A DNA stretch of 64,000 nt from Lachnospiraceae bacterium (GTDB taxonomy: Bacteria > Bacillota > Clostridia > Lachnospirales > Lachnospiraceae): contig CAJTDB010000011.1 of NCBI GenBank assembly GCA_910574965.1, forward strand, positions 1-64,000, read 5' to 3'. The notes below the pieces were generated by a model. It was given only the letters and a program-made list of their open reading frames with translations, was not told the DNA's origin and did no database searches. Position 1 is the stretch's first letter, and every line of letters begins with the position of its first letter. The position numbers were made by a program, and so were the translations under genes. Of the stretch, positions 27,848-35,835 are shown piece after piece.

Positions 27848-28345
27848 TTATGACAAAAGTTTCGGAGTCCCAAACAGAACACCCCGATAACGGTTCAGCA
27901 CATTCAAAAGTATCGTCCCAAGCACTGCCACCGCAATCACTTCTCCAATTCCCACAGTCAGCATCATAAACGGAATCGGAAGCGGTACCCCATATCCATA
28001 ATACAGTACAAAAGGCACGATAAGCGTGTTCGCTATGATCGGAGGAAGCAGCACCAGTACTTTATTCTTTCTAAGGTAATACGAACCGACTGCACCAAGC
28101 AAAGTGGCCAGGCTTCCAAACACCACATCCATCAAAATGGAACCGCCGATCAGATTGGAAAGCAGGCATCCAATGAACAGTCCTGGTATGGCCGCCGGTG
28201 TAAAATACGGCAGAATCACCAATGCCTCCGCCACGCGCACCTGCACTTCCCCATAACTGATCGGGGCAAATACTACACACAATACTACATAGACAGCCGC
28301 AATCAGCGCCGCCTGGGTGAGAAATAATACATTGTTCTCTTTCAT
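27848..28345 (-). CDS. queT: QueT-family transporter (queuosine precursor uptake)
   Basis: A 165-aa protein with about five hydrophobic segments and the family core PISYGEVQVRVAEALVILPYFTPAA. QueT proteins are substrate-binding (S) units of ECF-type transporters for queuosine precursors such as preQ1. The preQ1-I riboswitch in its leader supports this directly. The energising ECF module is not in the window. Confidence 0.92.
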   Translation of the reverse strand: MKENNVLFLTQAALIAAVYVVLCVVFAPISYGEVQVRVAEALVILPYFTPAAIPGLFIGCLLSNLIGGSILMDVVFGSLATLLGAVGSYYLRKNKVLVLLPPIIANTLIVPFVLYYGYGVPLPIPFMMLTVGIGEVIAVAVLGTILLNVLNRYRGVLFGTPKLLS

Positions 28346-28355
28346 ATTCAGTTGT

Positions 28356-28400
28356 CTCCTTTAGTTTTGTTTTACGTCAGGAAGGTCTCGAACTGACGCT
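28356..28400 (-). promoter_or_regulatory. preQ1-I riboswitch controlling queT
   Basis: On the minus strand the stem CGTCAG / CTGACG encloses the loop TTCGAGACCTTC. An A-rich tail TAAAACAAAACTAA follows and runs straight into the ribosome site AGGAG of queT. This matches the preQ1-I H-type pseudoknot, in which the tail docks into the loop. Its overlap with the ribosome site suggests translational control by preQ1. Confidence 0.88.
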
Positions 28401-28407
28401 GTATGTT

Positions 28408-28437
28408 GGAAAAGCCTTTAATTATGCAGGCTTTTCC
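28408..28437 (-). promoter_or_regulatory. 5' hairpin ahead of the preQ1 aptamer
   Basis: GGAAAAGCCT / AGGCTTTTCC pair around a short AT-rich loop within the queT leader, close to the predicted transcript start and 8-10 nt before the aptamer. It has no U-tract. It may protect the 5' end. Confidence 0.5.
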
Positions 28438-28445
28438 GAACTCTT

Positions 28446-28473
28446 ATTATACAGGGAATTTGAGAAATGTCAA
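28446..28473 (-). promoter_or_regulatory. Sigma-A promoter of queT
   Basis: A perfect TTGACA, a 16-nt spacer and a perfect TATAAT on the minus strand. The transcript would start near 28439 and carry the hairpin and riboswitch. Confidence 0.8.
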
Positions 28474-28738
28474 GCTTTGACTTTTCCGCAAGCTGCGGTT
28501 CTGCTTCTTTTTCAGAAAGCATCTTATTTACCGTTCCTGCAATATTTTCAAGTTTTGTTCTTATCTTCTCCGCCGTTTTCCTGTTCTGTTATTTTTCTCA
28601 TTGATTACTCCCCTGCTGGTCTTATCATTTTCTGTACGGTCAGTCTGTTTCATTGTACAATATTCTATTATCATCTGCATACAGGTAGTTCTCAATTTCC
28701 AAAATCATTATTCATATATTTGTAGTCAGCTCAAACAA

Positions 28739-28778
28739 AATACCCCGCCCACTGCACTGCTGCGGCGAACGGGGTATT
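28739..28778 (-). terminator. Orphan terminator-like hairpin in the 28.35-28.94 kb gap
   Basis: On the minus strand AATACCCCG / CGGGGTATT pair around a 22-nt GC-rich loop, followed by TTGTTTG. No minus-strand gene lies upstream before the DUF1836 gene, so it may end a small RNA or be a relic. The remainder of the gap shows no supported gene. Confidence 0.4.
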
Positions 28779-28891
28779 CTCAAGGGGAGGATAAGTATTC
28801 AATTTATCTTTGGTTTAATGATAGTATAGCCGCTCTTTCAAAAGTTATACACAAAATTGAAAAAAATAAAAAGAAAGATTAAAAAAAAGAC

Positions 28892-28920
28892 TTGTTATGT
28901 AGTTTTGAATACTATATAAT
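28892..28920 (+). promoter_or_regulatory. Sigma-A promoter of the DUF1836 gene
   Basis: TTGTTA, a 17-nt spacer and a perfect TATAAT lie 20 nt upstream of the start codon. Confidence 0.7.
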
Positions 28921-28940
28921 GAATGCAGAGGTGATAATGT

Positions 28941-29561
28941 ATGACAATCGATCCCCAGGATATTTTAAACAGTATCCTTTCCAGTTTAGAGAAAATCGAC
29001 TATATCAAGCCAAAAGAGATTCCCAACATTGACCTGTATATGGACCAGGTAACGACCTTTATGGAGGAGCATCTTCAGGCATCCAAGCGCTATCCCGAAG
29101 ACAAGATCCTGACAAAAACCATGATTAATAACTATGCCAAGAATCATCTGCTCCCGGCTCCCGAAAAGAAAAAATATTCCAAGGAGCATATGCTGCTTTT
29201 GATCTATATTTATTATTATAAAGGAATCCTTTCCATCGGTGATATTCAAAGCCTGTTAGAACCGCTGACAGATCGGTATTTCCATACGAAAGAGGCGCTG
29301 AATATGCAGGCTATTTATGAGGAAGTTTTCAGTCTGGAAAAAAGCCAGGTGGAAAAGATGAAGGCAGACGTAATCGAGAGCTACCGGATCGCCTCAGAGA
29401 CCTTTGCGGATGCTCCGGAGGAAGAACAGCAGTTTTTGCATATCTTTTCCTTTATCTGTCTGCTGAGTTTTGATGTCTATGTGAAAAAGCAGGTGATCGA
29501 AAAACTGATCGATGTACTCCCCAAACGGGAAGCCGGAAAGAAACACAAAGAATACACATAA
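28941..29561 (+). CDS. DUF1836 domain protein, MerR-like putative DNA-binding
   Basis: A 206-aa protein with the DUF1836 core: ILTKTMINNYAKNHLLPAPEKKKYSKEHMLLL around residues 50-85. This reads like a winged-helix DNA-binding segment. The family is common in Lachnospiraceae and its role is unknown. It has its own promoter and a good terminator, so it is monocistronic. Confidence 0.8.
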   Translation: MTIDPQDILNSILSSLEKIDYIKPKEIPNIDLYMDQVTTFMEEHLQASKRYPEDKILTKTMINNYAKNHLLPAPEKKKYSKEHMLLLIYIYYYKGILSIGDIQSLLEPLTDRYFHTKEALNMQAIYEEVFSLEKSQVEKMKADVIESYRIASETFADAPEEEQQFLHIFSFICLLSFDVYVKKQVIEKLIDVLPKREAGKKHKEYT

Positions 29562-29589
29562 ATAAAATGCTGCGTGTCTGTATCTAATT

Positions 29590-29622
29590 ACGGTATGATT
29601 CTTTCTGGTCATGCCGTTTTTT
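29590..29622 (+). terminator. Terminator of the DUF1836 gene
   Basis: ACGGTATGA / TCATGCCGT pair with one wobble around a 10-nt loop, followed by TTTTTTCTTT. Confidence 0.75.
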
Positions 29623-29650
29623 CTTTGTGACATCGAAACGACTGTATAAG

Positions 29651-29680
29651 CAAAAAGAGCCGTTGTAAAAAACCGGCTCT
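29651..29680 (-). terminator. Terminator of the DUF6440 gene
   Basis: On the minus strand AGAGCCG / CGGCTCT pair around an 11-nt loop and are followed by TTTTTG. It lies 25 nt beyond the stop of the small DUF6440 gene. Confidence 0.7.
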
Positions 29681-29704
29681 CAATCGTTGCTCTTTATGCA
29701 GTTT

Positions 29705-29866
29705 TTATGGCGTTACTACAGGCTTTCCATCTTTATCAAGTAGAGGCGTTAAACCTGCCGCATTTCCATTTCTGTGAAACACATAATTTACACCTGTTTC
29801 TGTGTCAACCCAGATTTCCACCACATCAAGTGTTCCCTGACTGTAAACTTTTTTAAAACGATTCAT
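29705..29866 (-). CDS. DUF6440 family small protein (53 aa)
   Basis: A 53-residue ORF starting MNRFKKVYSQGTLDVVEIWV and ending PLLDKDGKPVVTP. This matches the DUF6440 pattern of a short beta-rich protein with DTETGVNYVF in the middle. GGAGA precedes the ATG by 7 nt and a terminator follows. The function of the family is unknown. Confidence 0.75.
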   Translation of the reverse strand: MNRFKKVYSQGTLDVVEIWVDTETGVNYVFHRNGNAAGLTPLLDKDGKPVVTP

Positions 29867-29908
29867 AAATGATTCTCCTAATGCCCTGTTTCATGCACTT
29901 ATTTTCTG

Positions 29909-30199
29909 TTATTTTTCATCCATTCTCCGGAACACCATATCATATCCGTCATTCCCATAGTTCAGGGAACGGTTTACCCGGCTGATGGTTGCAGTGGACG
30001 CACCGGTCTTCTCGGCGATCTCCAAATAAGTTTTCTTCTCACGAAGCAGTTTTGCCACCTCAAATCGCTGAGACAGCGACTGGATCTCATTAATGGTGCA
30101 TACATCTTCAAAAAAAGTATAACATTCTTCCATGCTCTGAAGACTTAAGATGGCACGGAACAGCCCATCTGTCGCTTCATTACGAATTTTCTTACTCAT
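29909..30199 (-). CDS. YerC/TrpR-like transcriptional regulator
   Basis: A 96-aa TrpR-superfamily DNA-binding protein. The helix-turn-helix reads TYLEIAEKTGASTATISRVNRSL at about residues 57-79. I chose the ATG at 30199, giving a length close to B. subtilis YerC. The frame remains open upstream through a repetitive palindromic leader (to 30316), but that part looks like repeat DNA translated by chance. The ribosome site is an unusual GGGGGG 9 nt upstream. Confidence 0.85.
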   Translation of the reverse strand: MSKKIRNEATDGLFRAILSLQSMEECYTFFEDVCTINEIQSLSQRFEVAKLLREKKTYLEIAEKTGASTATISRVNRSLNYGNDGYDMVFRRMDEK

Positions 30200-30215
30200 A
30201 TCAGTAAAGCCCCCC

Positions 30216-30348
30216 GCCAAGCCGCTTCGCGGCTCACTCATATTCGAAAAATGCTCCGCATCTTTCTTGCTGACATAGTGACTCCTTTGGAGTCCGCGGC
30301 TTTCGCTTCGCTCCATCCGCCAGCCGCTTCGCGGCTCACTATGTCATT
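30216..30348 (-). repeat. REP-like palindromic repeats in the leader of the YerC-like gene
   Basis: AGCCGCTTCGCGGCTCACT occurs at 30220-30238 and again at 30322-30340; each is a GC-rich hairpin. A second symmetry, TGACATAGTGA (30271-30281) with TCACTATGTCA (30336-30346), encloses GACTCCTTTGGAGTC. Together they would form nested stems in the minus-strand leader. A weak promoter (TGGACT, 16 nt, TTAAAA) lies just upstream on the minus strand. Confidence 0.75.
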
Positions 30349-30380
30349 TTAACACACTAGATTTTTGAAGTCCAGTATAT

Positions 30381-31100
30381 TCACGAAGAATATTTATTGA
30401 TATATGCGAAAAATTTTGCCTTGTCTGTATTGACTACCAGTTCTTCCGGAAAGTCCGTCTCTGCCAAGAGCGGCAGTATCCTTTCATGATTCCGGATATC
30501 TTTGTAATAGTGCGCATCGCTTCCCATGATGACAGGAGTTTGATATTTTTTACACAATCTTAAGATTTCCAGGTCGTTTTCCTTGGCATTCCGGCGGAAG
30601 CCCCTGGGATTCAAAGAGTTATTGTTAATCTCCAGAAGCGTATGATACTCTCCGGCCGCCTGAACTACTGCCTCATAATCCAGTGCAAAGCGTCCGTCAT
30701 CCGGATGTCCGATAATATTAATATGCGGATTTTTCATAGCCTGGATCAGACACTGCGTATTCCACTGCCTGCTCCCCGGTGCAATGCATGGAGAATGAAG
30801 GCTGGCAATGGTCACATCCATCCGGCCCAGGTAAGGTTCCTCCAGATCCACAGTCCCCTTTTCATCCAGAATATTCAGCTCTGCTCCCAGAAGCACCTCC
30901 AGCTCTTTGTGCTGACGTTCCACTATTCTCAGATTATGAAAATAAAAATCGTGACAGCTTCCCGGCATACGCGGACCATGTTCTGTGATCCCATATACCT
31001 CAAGCTCCATATTTTGGGCTTCCCGGATCATCTCCATCATGGTATTGTATGCGTGTCCGCTGGCGATCGTATGGGTATGTACATCCAAAATATCTCTCAT
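30381..31100 (-). CDS. PHP-domain metal-dependent phosphatase, YcdX type
   Basis: A 239-aa PHP protein. Metal-binding motifs are DVHTHTIASGHA at the N-terminus, ITEHGPRMP, IIGHPDD and GSDAHYYKDI. YcdX-type enzymes are trinuclear-metal phosphoesterases whose natural substrates are poorly known. Its start overlaps the HAD gene by 4 bp (ATGA), so purA-HAD-PHP form a translationally coupled operon. Confidence 0.87.
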   Translation of the reverse strand: MRDILDVHTHTIASGHAYNTMMEMIREAQNMELEVYGITEHGPRMPGSCHDFYFHNLRIVERQHKELEVLLGAELNILDEKGTVDLEEPYLGRMDVTIASLHSPCIAPGSRQWNTQCLIQAMKNPHINIIGHPDDGRFALDYEAVVQAAGEYHTLLEINNNSLNPRGFRRNAKENDLEILRLCKKYQTPVIMGSDAHYYKDIRNHERILPLLAETDFPEELVVNTDKAKFFAYINKYSS

Positions 31101-31702
31101 ACTTTTTTCAACAACTCCTGCAGACTGTATTTTGCCTGTTCCTGGTTTTCCACCAAGATCCCTCGGATCCCAAGCTTCTCTGCCGCCTTCACATTGTCCA
31201 ATGTGTCATCTAAGAACACCGATTCCTCTGCTGCCAGACTGTACCGGTTTAGCAAAAGCTCATAGATAGCCGGATCCGGCTTGATTACATGCTCCCTATA
31301 GGACAGGATCCCCCCGTCCATCTCTTTTAGGAAGGTCAGTTCATCTGCCGCTTCCTTTTCCACACGTTCAGAAAAATTAGACAGATAGTAGACTCTGTAT
31401 CCTGCTTCTTTCAGAGAGCGAATCCAAGCCAGGGAGCCTTTCCGCTCCCTGACGACGGTACTCAAATCTGAAAATACCATACGGATTTCCTGTTCCAGCG
31501 AAGGATCATTGGCAATAAATCCGGCCAGCAGCTCTTCCATCGTCCATACACCGCGGTCGATCTCCGACCAGACAGGACTCTGCATCATGGCCTTTCCAAT
31601 CTTTACTGCCGTATCCCCCTCATAGCCGAACCGCGCAATATGCTCCTTCCAGCAGAAGTCTACCAGGACATTTCCAATATCGAATATGATATTTCTTATC
31701 AT
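31097..31702 (-). CDS. HAD-family hydrolase, YihX-like
   Basis: A 201-aa haloacid dehalogenase-fold enzyme. Motif I is IIFDIGNVLVDF, where the second Asp of DxD is replaced by Asn as in YihX-type alpha-phosphoglucose phosphatases. Motif II is YYLSNFSE, motif III the KPDPAIYE lysine, and motif IV FLDDTLDNV. It overlaps purA and the PHP gene by 4 bp each. The substrate is likely a sugar or nucleoside phosphate, not determinable here. Confidence 0.87.
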   Translation of the reverse strand: MIRNIIFDIGNVLVDFCWKEHIARFGYEGDTAVKIGKAMMQSPVWSEIDRGVWTMEELLAGFIANDPSLEQEIRMVFSDLSTVVRERKGSLAWIRSLKEAGYRVYYLSNFSERVEKEAADELTFLKEMDGGILSYREHVIKPDPAIYELLLNRYSLAAEESVFLDDTLDNVKAAEKLGIRGILVENQEQAKYSLQELLKKV

Positions 31703-32988
31703 ACCTGTCCCTTCCTAAAAATAATATCATTTCTTCCGGGACCATTGGACACCATCGTAATGGGGAAGCCAATCTGCTCTTCAATAAATTCCACATATTT
31801 CCGGCAGTTTTCCGGAAGTTCCTCATAGTTTCGGATTCCGCGGATATCGCATTTCCAGCCGGGCAGTATCTTGTAGACCGGCTTTGCTTTCTCCAGAAGA
31901 TGTGTAACCGGAAACTCTGTTGTCACCTGACCATCAATCTCATAGCCCACACAGACCGGAATCTCATCCAGATAACCGAGCACGTCCAGCACTGTAAAAG
32001 CTACGTCTGTTGCACCCTGAAGACGGCAGCCGTACTTGGATGCCACACAGTCAAACCAGCCCATACGTCTGGGCCGTCCGGTCGTGGCTCCGTACTCTCC
32101 TCCGTCGCCGCCCCGGTTTCTGAGCTCCTGCGCTTCCTCTCCGAAAATCTCGCTGACAAATGCCCCTGCTCCTACCGTACTGGAATACGCCTTGCATACG
32201 GTAATGATCTGCTTGATCTCATAGGGGGGAATCCCTGCCCCGATGGCACCATAGGCCGCCAATGTGGAGGACGAAGTCACCATCGGATAAATCCCATGGT
32301 CCGGATCCTTCAGCGTACCCAACTGTCCCTCTAAAAGGATATGCTTTCCTTCCTTTACCGCGTTCCACAAATACGTGGATACATCGCACACATAAGGCGC
32401 TACCATATTCTTATATTCCATCAGCTCCTGATAGATCTCCTCGGCCTTCAGTGCAGGTACATGATACAGATGCTCCAGCATAGTATTTTTCTGCAGGAGC
32501 ACATGCTCAATCTTCTCCTTTAAGGCTGCCTCTTCCAGAAACAGCTCGCTGACCTGAAAACCGATCTTCGCATATTTGTCCGAATAAAACGGGGCAATAC
32601 CGGATTTGGTAGAGCCGAAAGATTTTCCGGCCAACCGCTCCTCTTCCAGTTTATCAAAAAGAATATGATAAGACATCACCATCTGCGCCCGGTCGGACAC
32701 CAGAATCTTCGGTGCGGGAACCCCCCGCTCCACGATCCCTTGGATCTCCTTGAACAACACCGGAATATTCAGTGCGACCCCATTTCCAATGATACTTGTA
32801 GTATGGTCATAAAATACTCCTGATGGAAGGGTATGCAGCGCGAACTTTCCATAATCGTTGACGATCGTATGTCCTGCATTTGCGCCTCCCTGAAACCGGA
32901 CGATGATATCGGACTCTTTGCCGAGCATATCCGTGATTTTACCCTTGCCTTCATCTCCCCAGTTTGCTCCTACAACTGCTCTTACCAT
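31699..32988 (-). CDS. purA: Adenylosuccinate synthetase
   Basis: A 429-aa enzyme converting IMP and aspartate to adenylosuccinate with GTP, the first committed step to AMP. Signature segments are ANWGDEGKGKITDML (GTP and IMP loop) and GNGVALNIPVL, with TTGRPRRMGW in the C-terminal half. ATG at 32988 follows GGAGG; an in-frame ATG at 33009 has no ribosome site. Confidence 0.96.
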   Translation of the reverse strand: MVRAVVGANWGDEGKGKITDMLGKESDIIVRFQGGANAGHTIVNDYGKFALHTLPSGVFYDHTTSIIGNGVALNIPVLFKEIQGIVERGVPAPKILVSDRAQMVMSYHILFDKLEEERLAGKSFGSTKSGIAPFYSDKYAKIGFQVSELFLEEAALKEKIEHVLLQKNTMLEHLYHVPALKAEEIYQELMEYKNMVAPYVCDVSTYLWNAVKEGKHILLEGQLGTLKDPDHGIYPMVTSSSTLAAYGAIGAGIPPYEIKQIITVCKAYSSTVGAGAFVSEIFGEEAQELRNRGGDGGEYGATTGRPRRMGWFDCVASKYGCRLQGATDVAFTVLDVLGYLDEIPVCVGYEIDGQVTTEFPVTHLLEKAKPVYKILPGWKCDIRGIRNYEELPENCRKYVEFIEEQIGFPITMVSNGPGRNDIIFRKGQV

Positions 32989-33110
32989 ATCGTTCTTCCT
33001 CCAGTTCACAGACCATTCCTGCGGCCTGTCATGTGTTTAAGTACGGTCCTTTCAAATATCAGACCGCATACCTTCTATAGTATAGCGTAAAAAGAATGGC
33101 AAGTAAAGCA

Positions 33111-33761
33111 TCATTTCGTCCCTTCCTTCAGCATTTTCACATATACACCCCAGTCTACATATCTTCCGCCCATGCGCTCTAAGTGTTCCGTATAAAACTG
33201 ACAGTCGATAAAGCTGAAATTGTTTTCGCGAAGCAGCGTGGACAGCCCGATCAGCGCTGTCTTAGATCCGTTGGTCTTCTCGGAAAACATACTTTCCCCA
33301 AAGAAACACCTGCCAATGACCACTCCGTAAAGTCCCCCTGACAGCTCTCCGTCCTCATATGCTTCCACACTGGCCGCATACCCTTCCTTATGAAGAGCAA
33401 GATATGCCGCTTCCATATCGTCACCGATCCAGGTTCCTTCTTCCTTCTCCCTTTTTTCGCGGCATCTGTGCATAGTATCCTTGAAATCCCGGTTCAGCCG
33501 GATTTCGATCTTGTGTTTTTTAATATATTTTTTCATGGAGCGGGAAACGTGGATCTCTTTTGGAAAGATCAGAAACCGTTCCTTTGGGCACCACCATATG
33601 ATCTCTTCCCCTGGATTATACCACGGAAAGATTCCATTACAGTATCCCAGCAAAAGACGTTCCACGCTCAGATCCCCTCCCACTGCCAAAAGGCCGTCCT
33701 TTTCAGCAAGCTCTGGATCAGGAAAGCTTACTTCATTTTCTCTCAGTCGATATACTGGCAT
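33111..33761 (-). CDS. aat: Leucyl/phenylalanyl-tRNA-protein transferase
   Basis: A 216-aa enzyme of the N-end rule pathway, transferring Leu or Phe to proteins with N-terminal Lys or Arg and marking them for ClpS-ClpAP. Typical segments are the FPDPELAEKDGLLAVGGDLS start, GIFPWYNPGEEIIWWCP, and GGLYGVVIGRCFFGESMFS. It is apparently monocistronic, with a good ribosome site. Confidence 0.95.
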   Translation of the reverse strand: MPVYRLRENEVSFPDPELAEKDGLLAVGGDLSVERLLLGYCNGIFPWYNPGEEIIWWCPKERFLIFPKEIHVSRSMKKYIKKHKIEIRLNRDFKDTMHRCREKREKEEGTWIGDDMEAAYLALHKEGYAASVEAYEDGELSGGLYGVVIGRCFFGESMFSEKTNGSKTALIGLSTLLRENNFSFIDCQFYTEHLERMGGRYVDWGVYVKMLKEGTK

Positions 33762-33965
33762 ACATTTTCCTTCTTTCTATGATTGGACTGCCACCTCTTC
33801 CTCTCACTCCCTGTACTTTAGATTCTATCACAACGCACAATATTTTACTATCTTTTTCTTGAAAATTCTGACAATTTTAACAAAATAAATTAATTTATCT
33901 TCCAAATACTTCTAGTGTATTGACAGCAAAAAATGCTGATTGTCCACACTTGTATCTGCCGAAAA

Positions 33966-34029
33966 CAAAAAGCCCTGTATGTCCGCTCCAGTCGGACATC
34001 TCTGTCCGAAAAAGCAGACATACAGGGCC
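33966..34029 (-). terminator. Terminator of the DUF4153-type membrane protein gene
   Basis: On the minus strand GCCCTGTATGTC / GACATACAGGGC form a 12-bp stem with an internal hairpin (GGACA / TGTCC), followed by TTTTTGTTTT. The rest of the 33762-34047 gap is AT-rich with no supported gene. Confidence 0.8.
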
Positions 34030-34047
34030 GGACTTCCTTATGATAGA

Positions 34048-35385
34048 CTACACGATCAGTCCTCTTGCCCTCGCCCATGTGTTGTACAGCTCTGTCCAGT
34101 CCTCAATGGGAAAGAGACACAGCAGGCAGAACATCACTGCCCCAGCCAAGATGCAGCATCTGACAGCGGGAAAATCTTTCCACTGACGCAGGATCATACA
34201 GAAAAATGCAATCCCCATCCAAAGCATGAATACAAGAGGCAAAATACGGTTGACCGTCAGTCCGTAAACGCTGATATACATTCCCATCTTACTGACTGCA
34301 GTCGCAAGCAGAAGCAGAGTAAGTACGGACAGCAGCACCAACAGCACCCCCACGCCTTTGTGTTCCCTCCGACCGGACCGGGAACATCCTCCGGCACATC
34401 CTGCAATTATCAAGTTCCACGCACCGATTCTGCAAAGCTCAAAAAATCCTCTTCGGGCATATTCCGAATATGTCAGATCTTCCGGTATCCTGCCGCCAAA
34501 AGCAGAAAACAGGTATGCGCCCTGAAGACCGATAAACAGACAATAGACAAGGCAGATCACTGTCAGCGCTGTACAAATGGCTGTATCCGGAACTCTGCGG
34601 ACACTTGCGGCTGCTTTTATAAGCTTCTCCTCCTGTATGCGATCTGTATCTTTTCCATGAACTCCGCCGAAGATCAGCCCAAACAAATAGAAAGACACCG
34701 GAACCGCAAAGAACATCCGCAGAAGAACCACTAAAAGATGATCTCCAAGAGAAACCCCCATATTTTCGATCAAATACTGAAATCCTGCATCTGCACTGGA
34801 CAAAAGCGGCAGAATTACTGCCAGCGCCGGCAGGGCAATCAAAAGTCCCAGAAGTATTCCTCCTGCGCCTCCGACTGGTTTTTTCCCGTCTGTCTCCTGA
34901 TCTTTTTTCTGGAAAAGCACCTGGACCTGACAAATAAAATTGCAGAACGGAACTTCCACAAGCGCATTCCAGCCGTCAAAGATAACCCATTGGGAAGTCC
35001 GGCCATCTTTCATCAGCCGTCCGGATGCAGACAGCGTCCAGTAAGCAGCGACCGCCATCAGCACTGGAACCTGCAGGAGATGCACCGTACTCCAGAACGC
35101 GTAGGGAACTCCAATGGACAGCATCACGCCCAGCCAGAACCAGCTCTCTTTTGAAGGCCGGATCTCTTTTCCCCACAGATAAGCCAGTACAACCGCTCCA
35201 TAGAAGACGGTAAATAAAGCAAGGTTCTGTTCAAAAGTGTAGCTGGAACAGGCATAGATAAAAGCATAACCTACCAGCAGATAAATGACTGCAAACAACC
35301 GGTCTATGGAATCGCATTTTGGAAAAATGGGTGCACAAAACTGAGGCAGGCGCTCCTGAACGCCTTCCTTCTGCATATCGTTCAT
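34048..35385 (-). CDS. DUF4153/DUF4173-type polytopic membrane protein
   Basis: A 445-aa protein with roughly 12 hydrophobic segments. The C-terminal half shows the DUF4173-like pattern LTYSEYARRGFFELCRIGAWNL and NTWARARG at the end. Function is unknown; such genes often accompany an HTH regulator and DUF2975 proteins, as here. ATG at 35385 follows GGAGAT by 8 nt; an in-frame upstream ATG at 35454 lies in repeat DNA. Confidence 0.8.
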   Translation of the reverse strand: MNDMQKEGVQERLPQFCAPIFPKCDSIDRLFAVIYLLVGYAFIYACSSYTFEQNLALFTVFYGAVVLAYLWGKEIRPSKESWFWLGVMLSIGVPYAFWSTVHLLQVPVLMAVAAYWTLSASGRLMKDGRTSQWVIFDGWNALVEVPFCNFICQVQVLFQKKDQETDGKKPVGGAGGILLGLLIALPALAVILPLLSSADAGFQYLIENMGVSLGDHLLVVLLRMFFAVPVSFYLFGLIFGGVHGKDTDRIQEEKLIKAAASVRRVPDTAICTALTVICLVYCLFIGLQGAYLFSAFGGRIPEDLTYSEYARRGFFELCRIGAWNLIIAGCAGGCSRSGRREHKGVGVLLVLLSVLTLLLLATAVSKMGMYISVYGLTVNRILPLVFMLWMGIAFFCMILRQWKDFPAVRCCILAGAVMFCLLCLFPIEDWTELYNTWARARGLIV

Positions 35386-35406
35386 AATTTTATATCTCCT
35401 AATTAT

Positions 35407-35620
35407 AGTTCCGTATCTTCTCAAAAAATGCTCCTTAACTAGAAGCATTTCCATATACTTCGTATCTGTAAATCCTTCTGCGCATTTTTTGCGAAGATAC
35501 TGTTTACAGTTCCGTATCTTCTCAAAAAATGCTCCCTAACTAGAAGCATTTCCATATACTTCGTATCTGTAAATCCTTCTGCGCATTTTTTGCGAGGATA
35601 CTGTTTATAGTCCCGTATCT
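35407..35620. repeat. Tandem array of 101-bp hairpin units after the XRE gene
   Basis: Two full units start at 35407 and 35508 and a partial third at 35609, exactly 101 bp apart with three or four base differences. Each unit opens AGTTCCG. Its outer arms are GTATCTTCTCAAAAAATGC and GCATTTTTTGCGAAGATAC, differing at one wobble position. An inner ATACTTCGTAT palindrome is present, and the unit ends CTGTTTA. The array begins at the XRE stop codon and precedes the DUF4153 gene on the same strand, just as the 85-bp array sits between the CotH-like gene and valS. Confidence 0.88.
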
Positions 35621-35823
35621 GAGTTTACATACTCCAATATGTCCCCTGGCTGGCAGTCCAGGGCACGGCAGATGCCTTCTAAGGTGCTCAGCTTAATGGC
35701 CTTGGCCTTGCCGTTTTTCAATATGGAAATGTTCGCCATGGTTATGCCGACTCGTTCGGAAAGCTCGGTAACGCTCATCTTCCGCTTTGCCAGCATAACA
35801 TCAATGTTAATGATGATCGCCAT
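35605..35823 (-). CDS. Small XRE-family DNA-binding protein (YozG-like)
   Basis: A 72-aa Cro/CI-type helix-turn-helix protein (MSVTELSERVGITMANISIL with LSTLEGICRALDCQPGDILEY). It starts 12 nt after the DUF2975 gene and is co-transcribed with it. DUF2975 plus a short HTH protein is a recurring pair (YoaS/YozG in B. subtilis). Its last codons and stop lie in the partial third copy of the 101-bp repeat. Confidence 0.88.
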   Translation of the reverse strand: MAIIINIDVMLAKRKMSVTELSERVGITMANISILKNGKAKAIKLSTLEGICRALDCQPGDILEYVNSDTGL

Positions 35824-35835
35824 CTGTCCGCCCTC

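Noticed and set aside
28477-28882. Small plus-strand ORFs between queT and the DUF1836 gene
   Set aside because: AT-rich, low-complexity translations without ribosome sites; they overlap an RNA hairpin.
30200-30316. N-terminal extension of the YerC-like regulator
   Set aside because: It translates palindromic repeat DNA; starting at 30199 gives a length close to the family norm.
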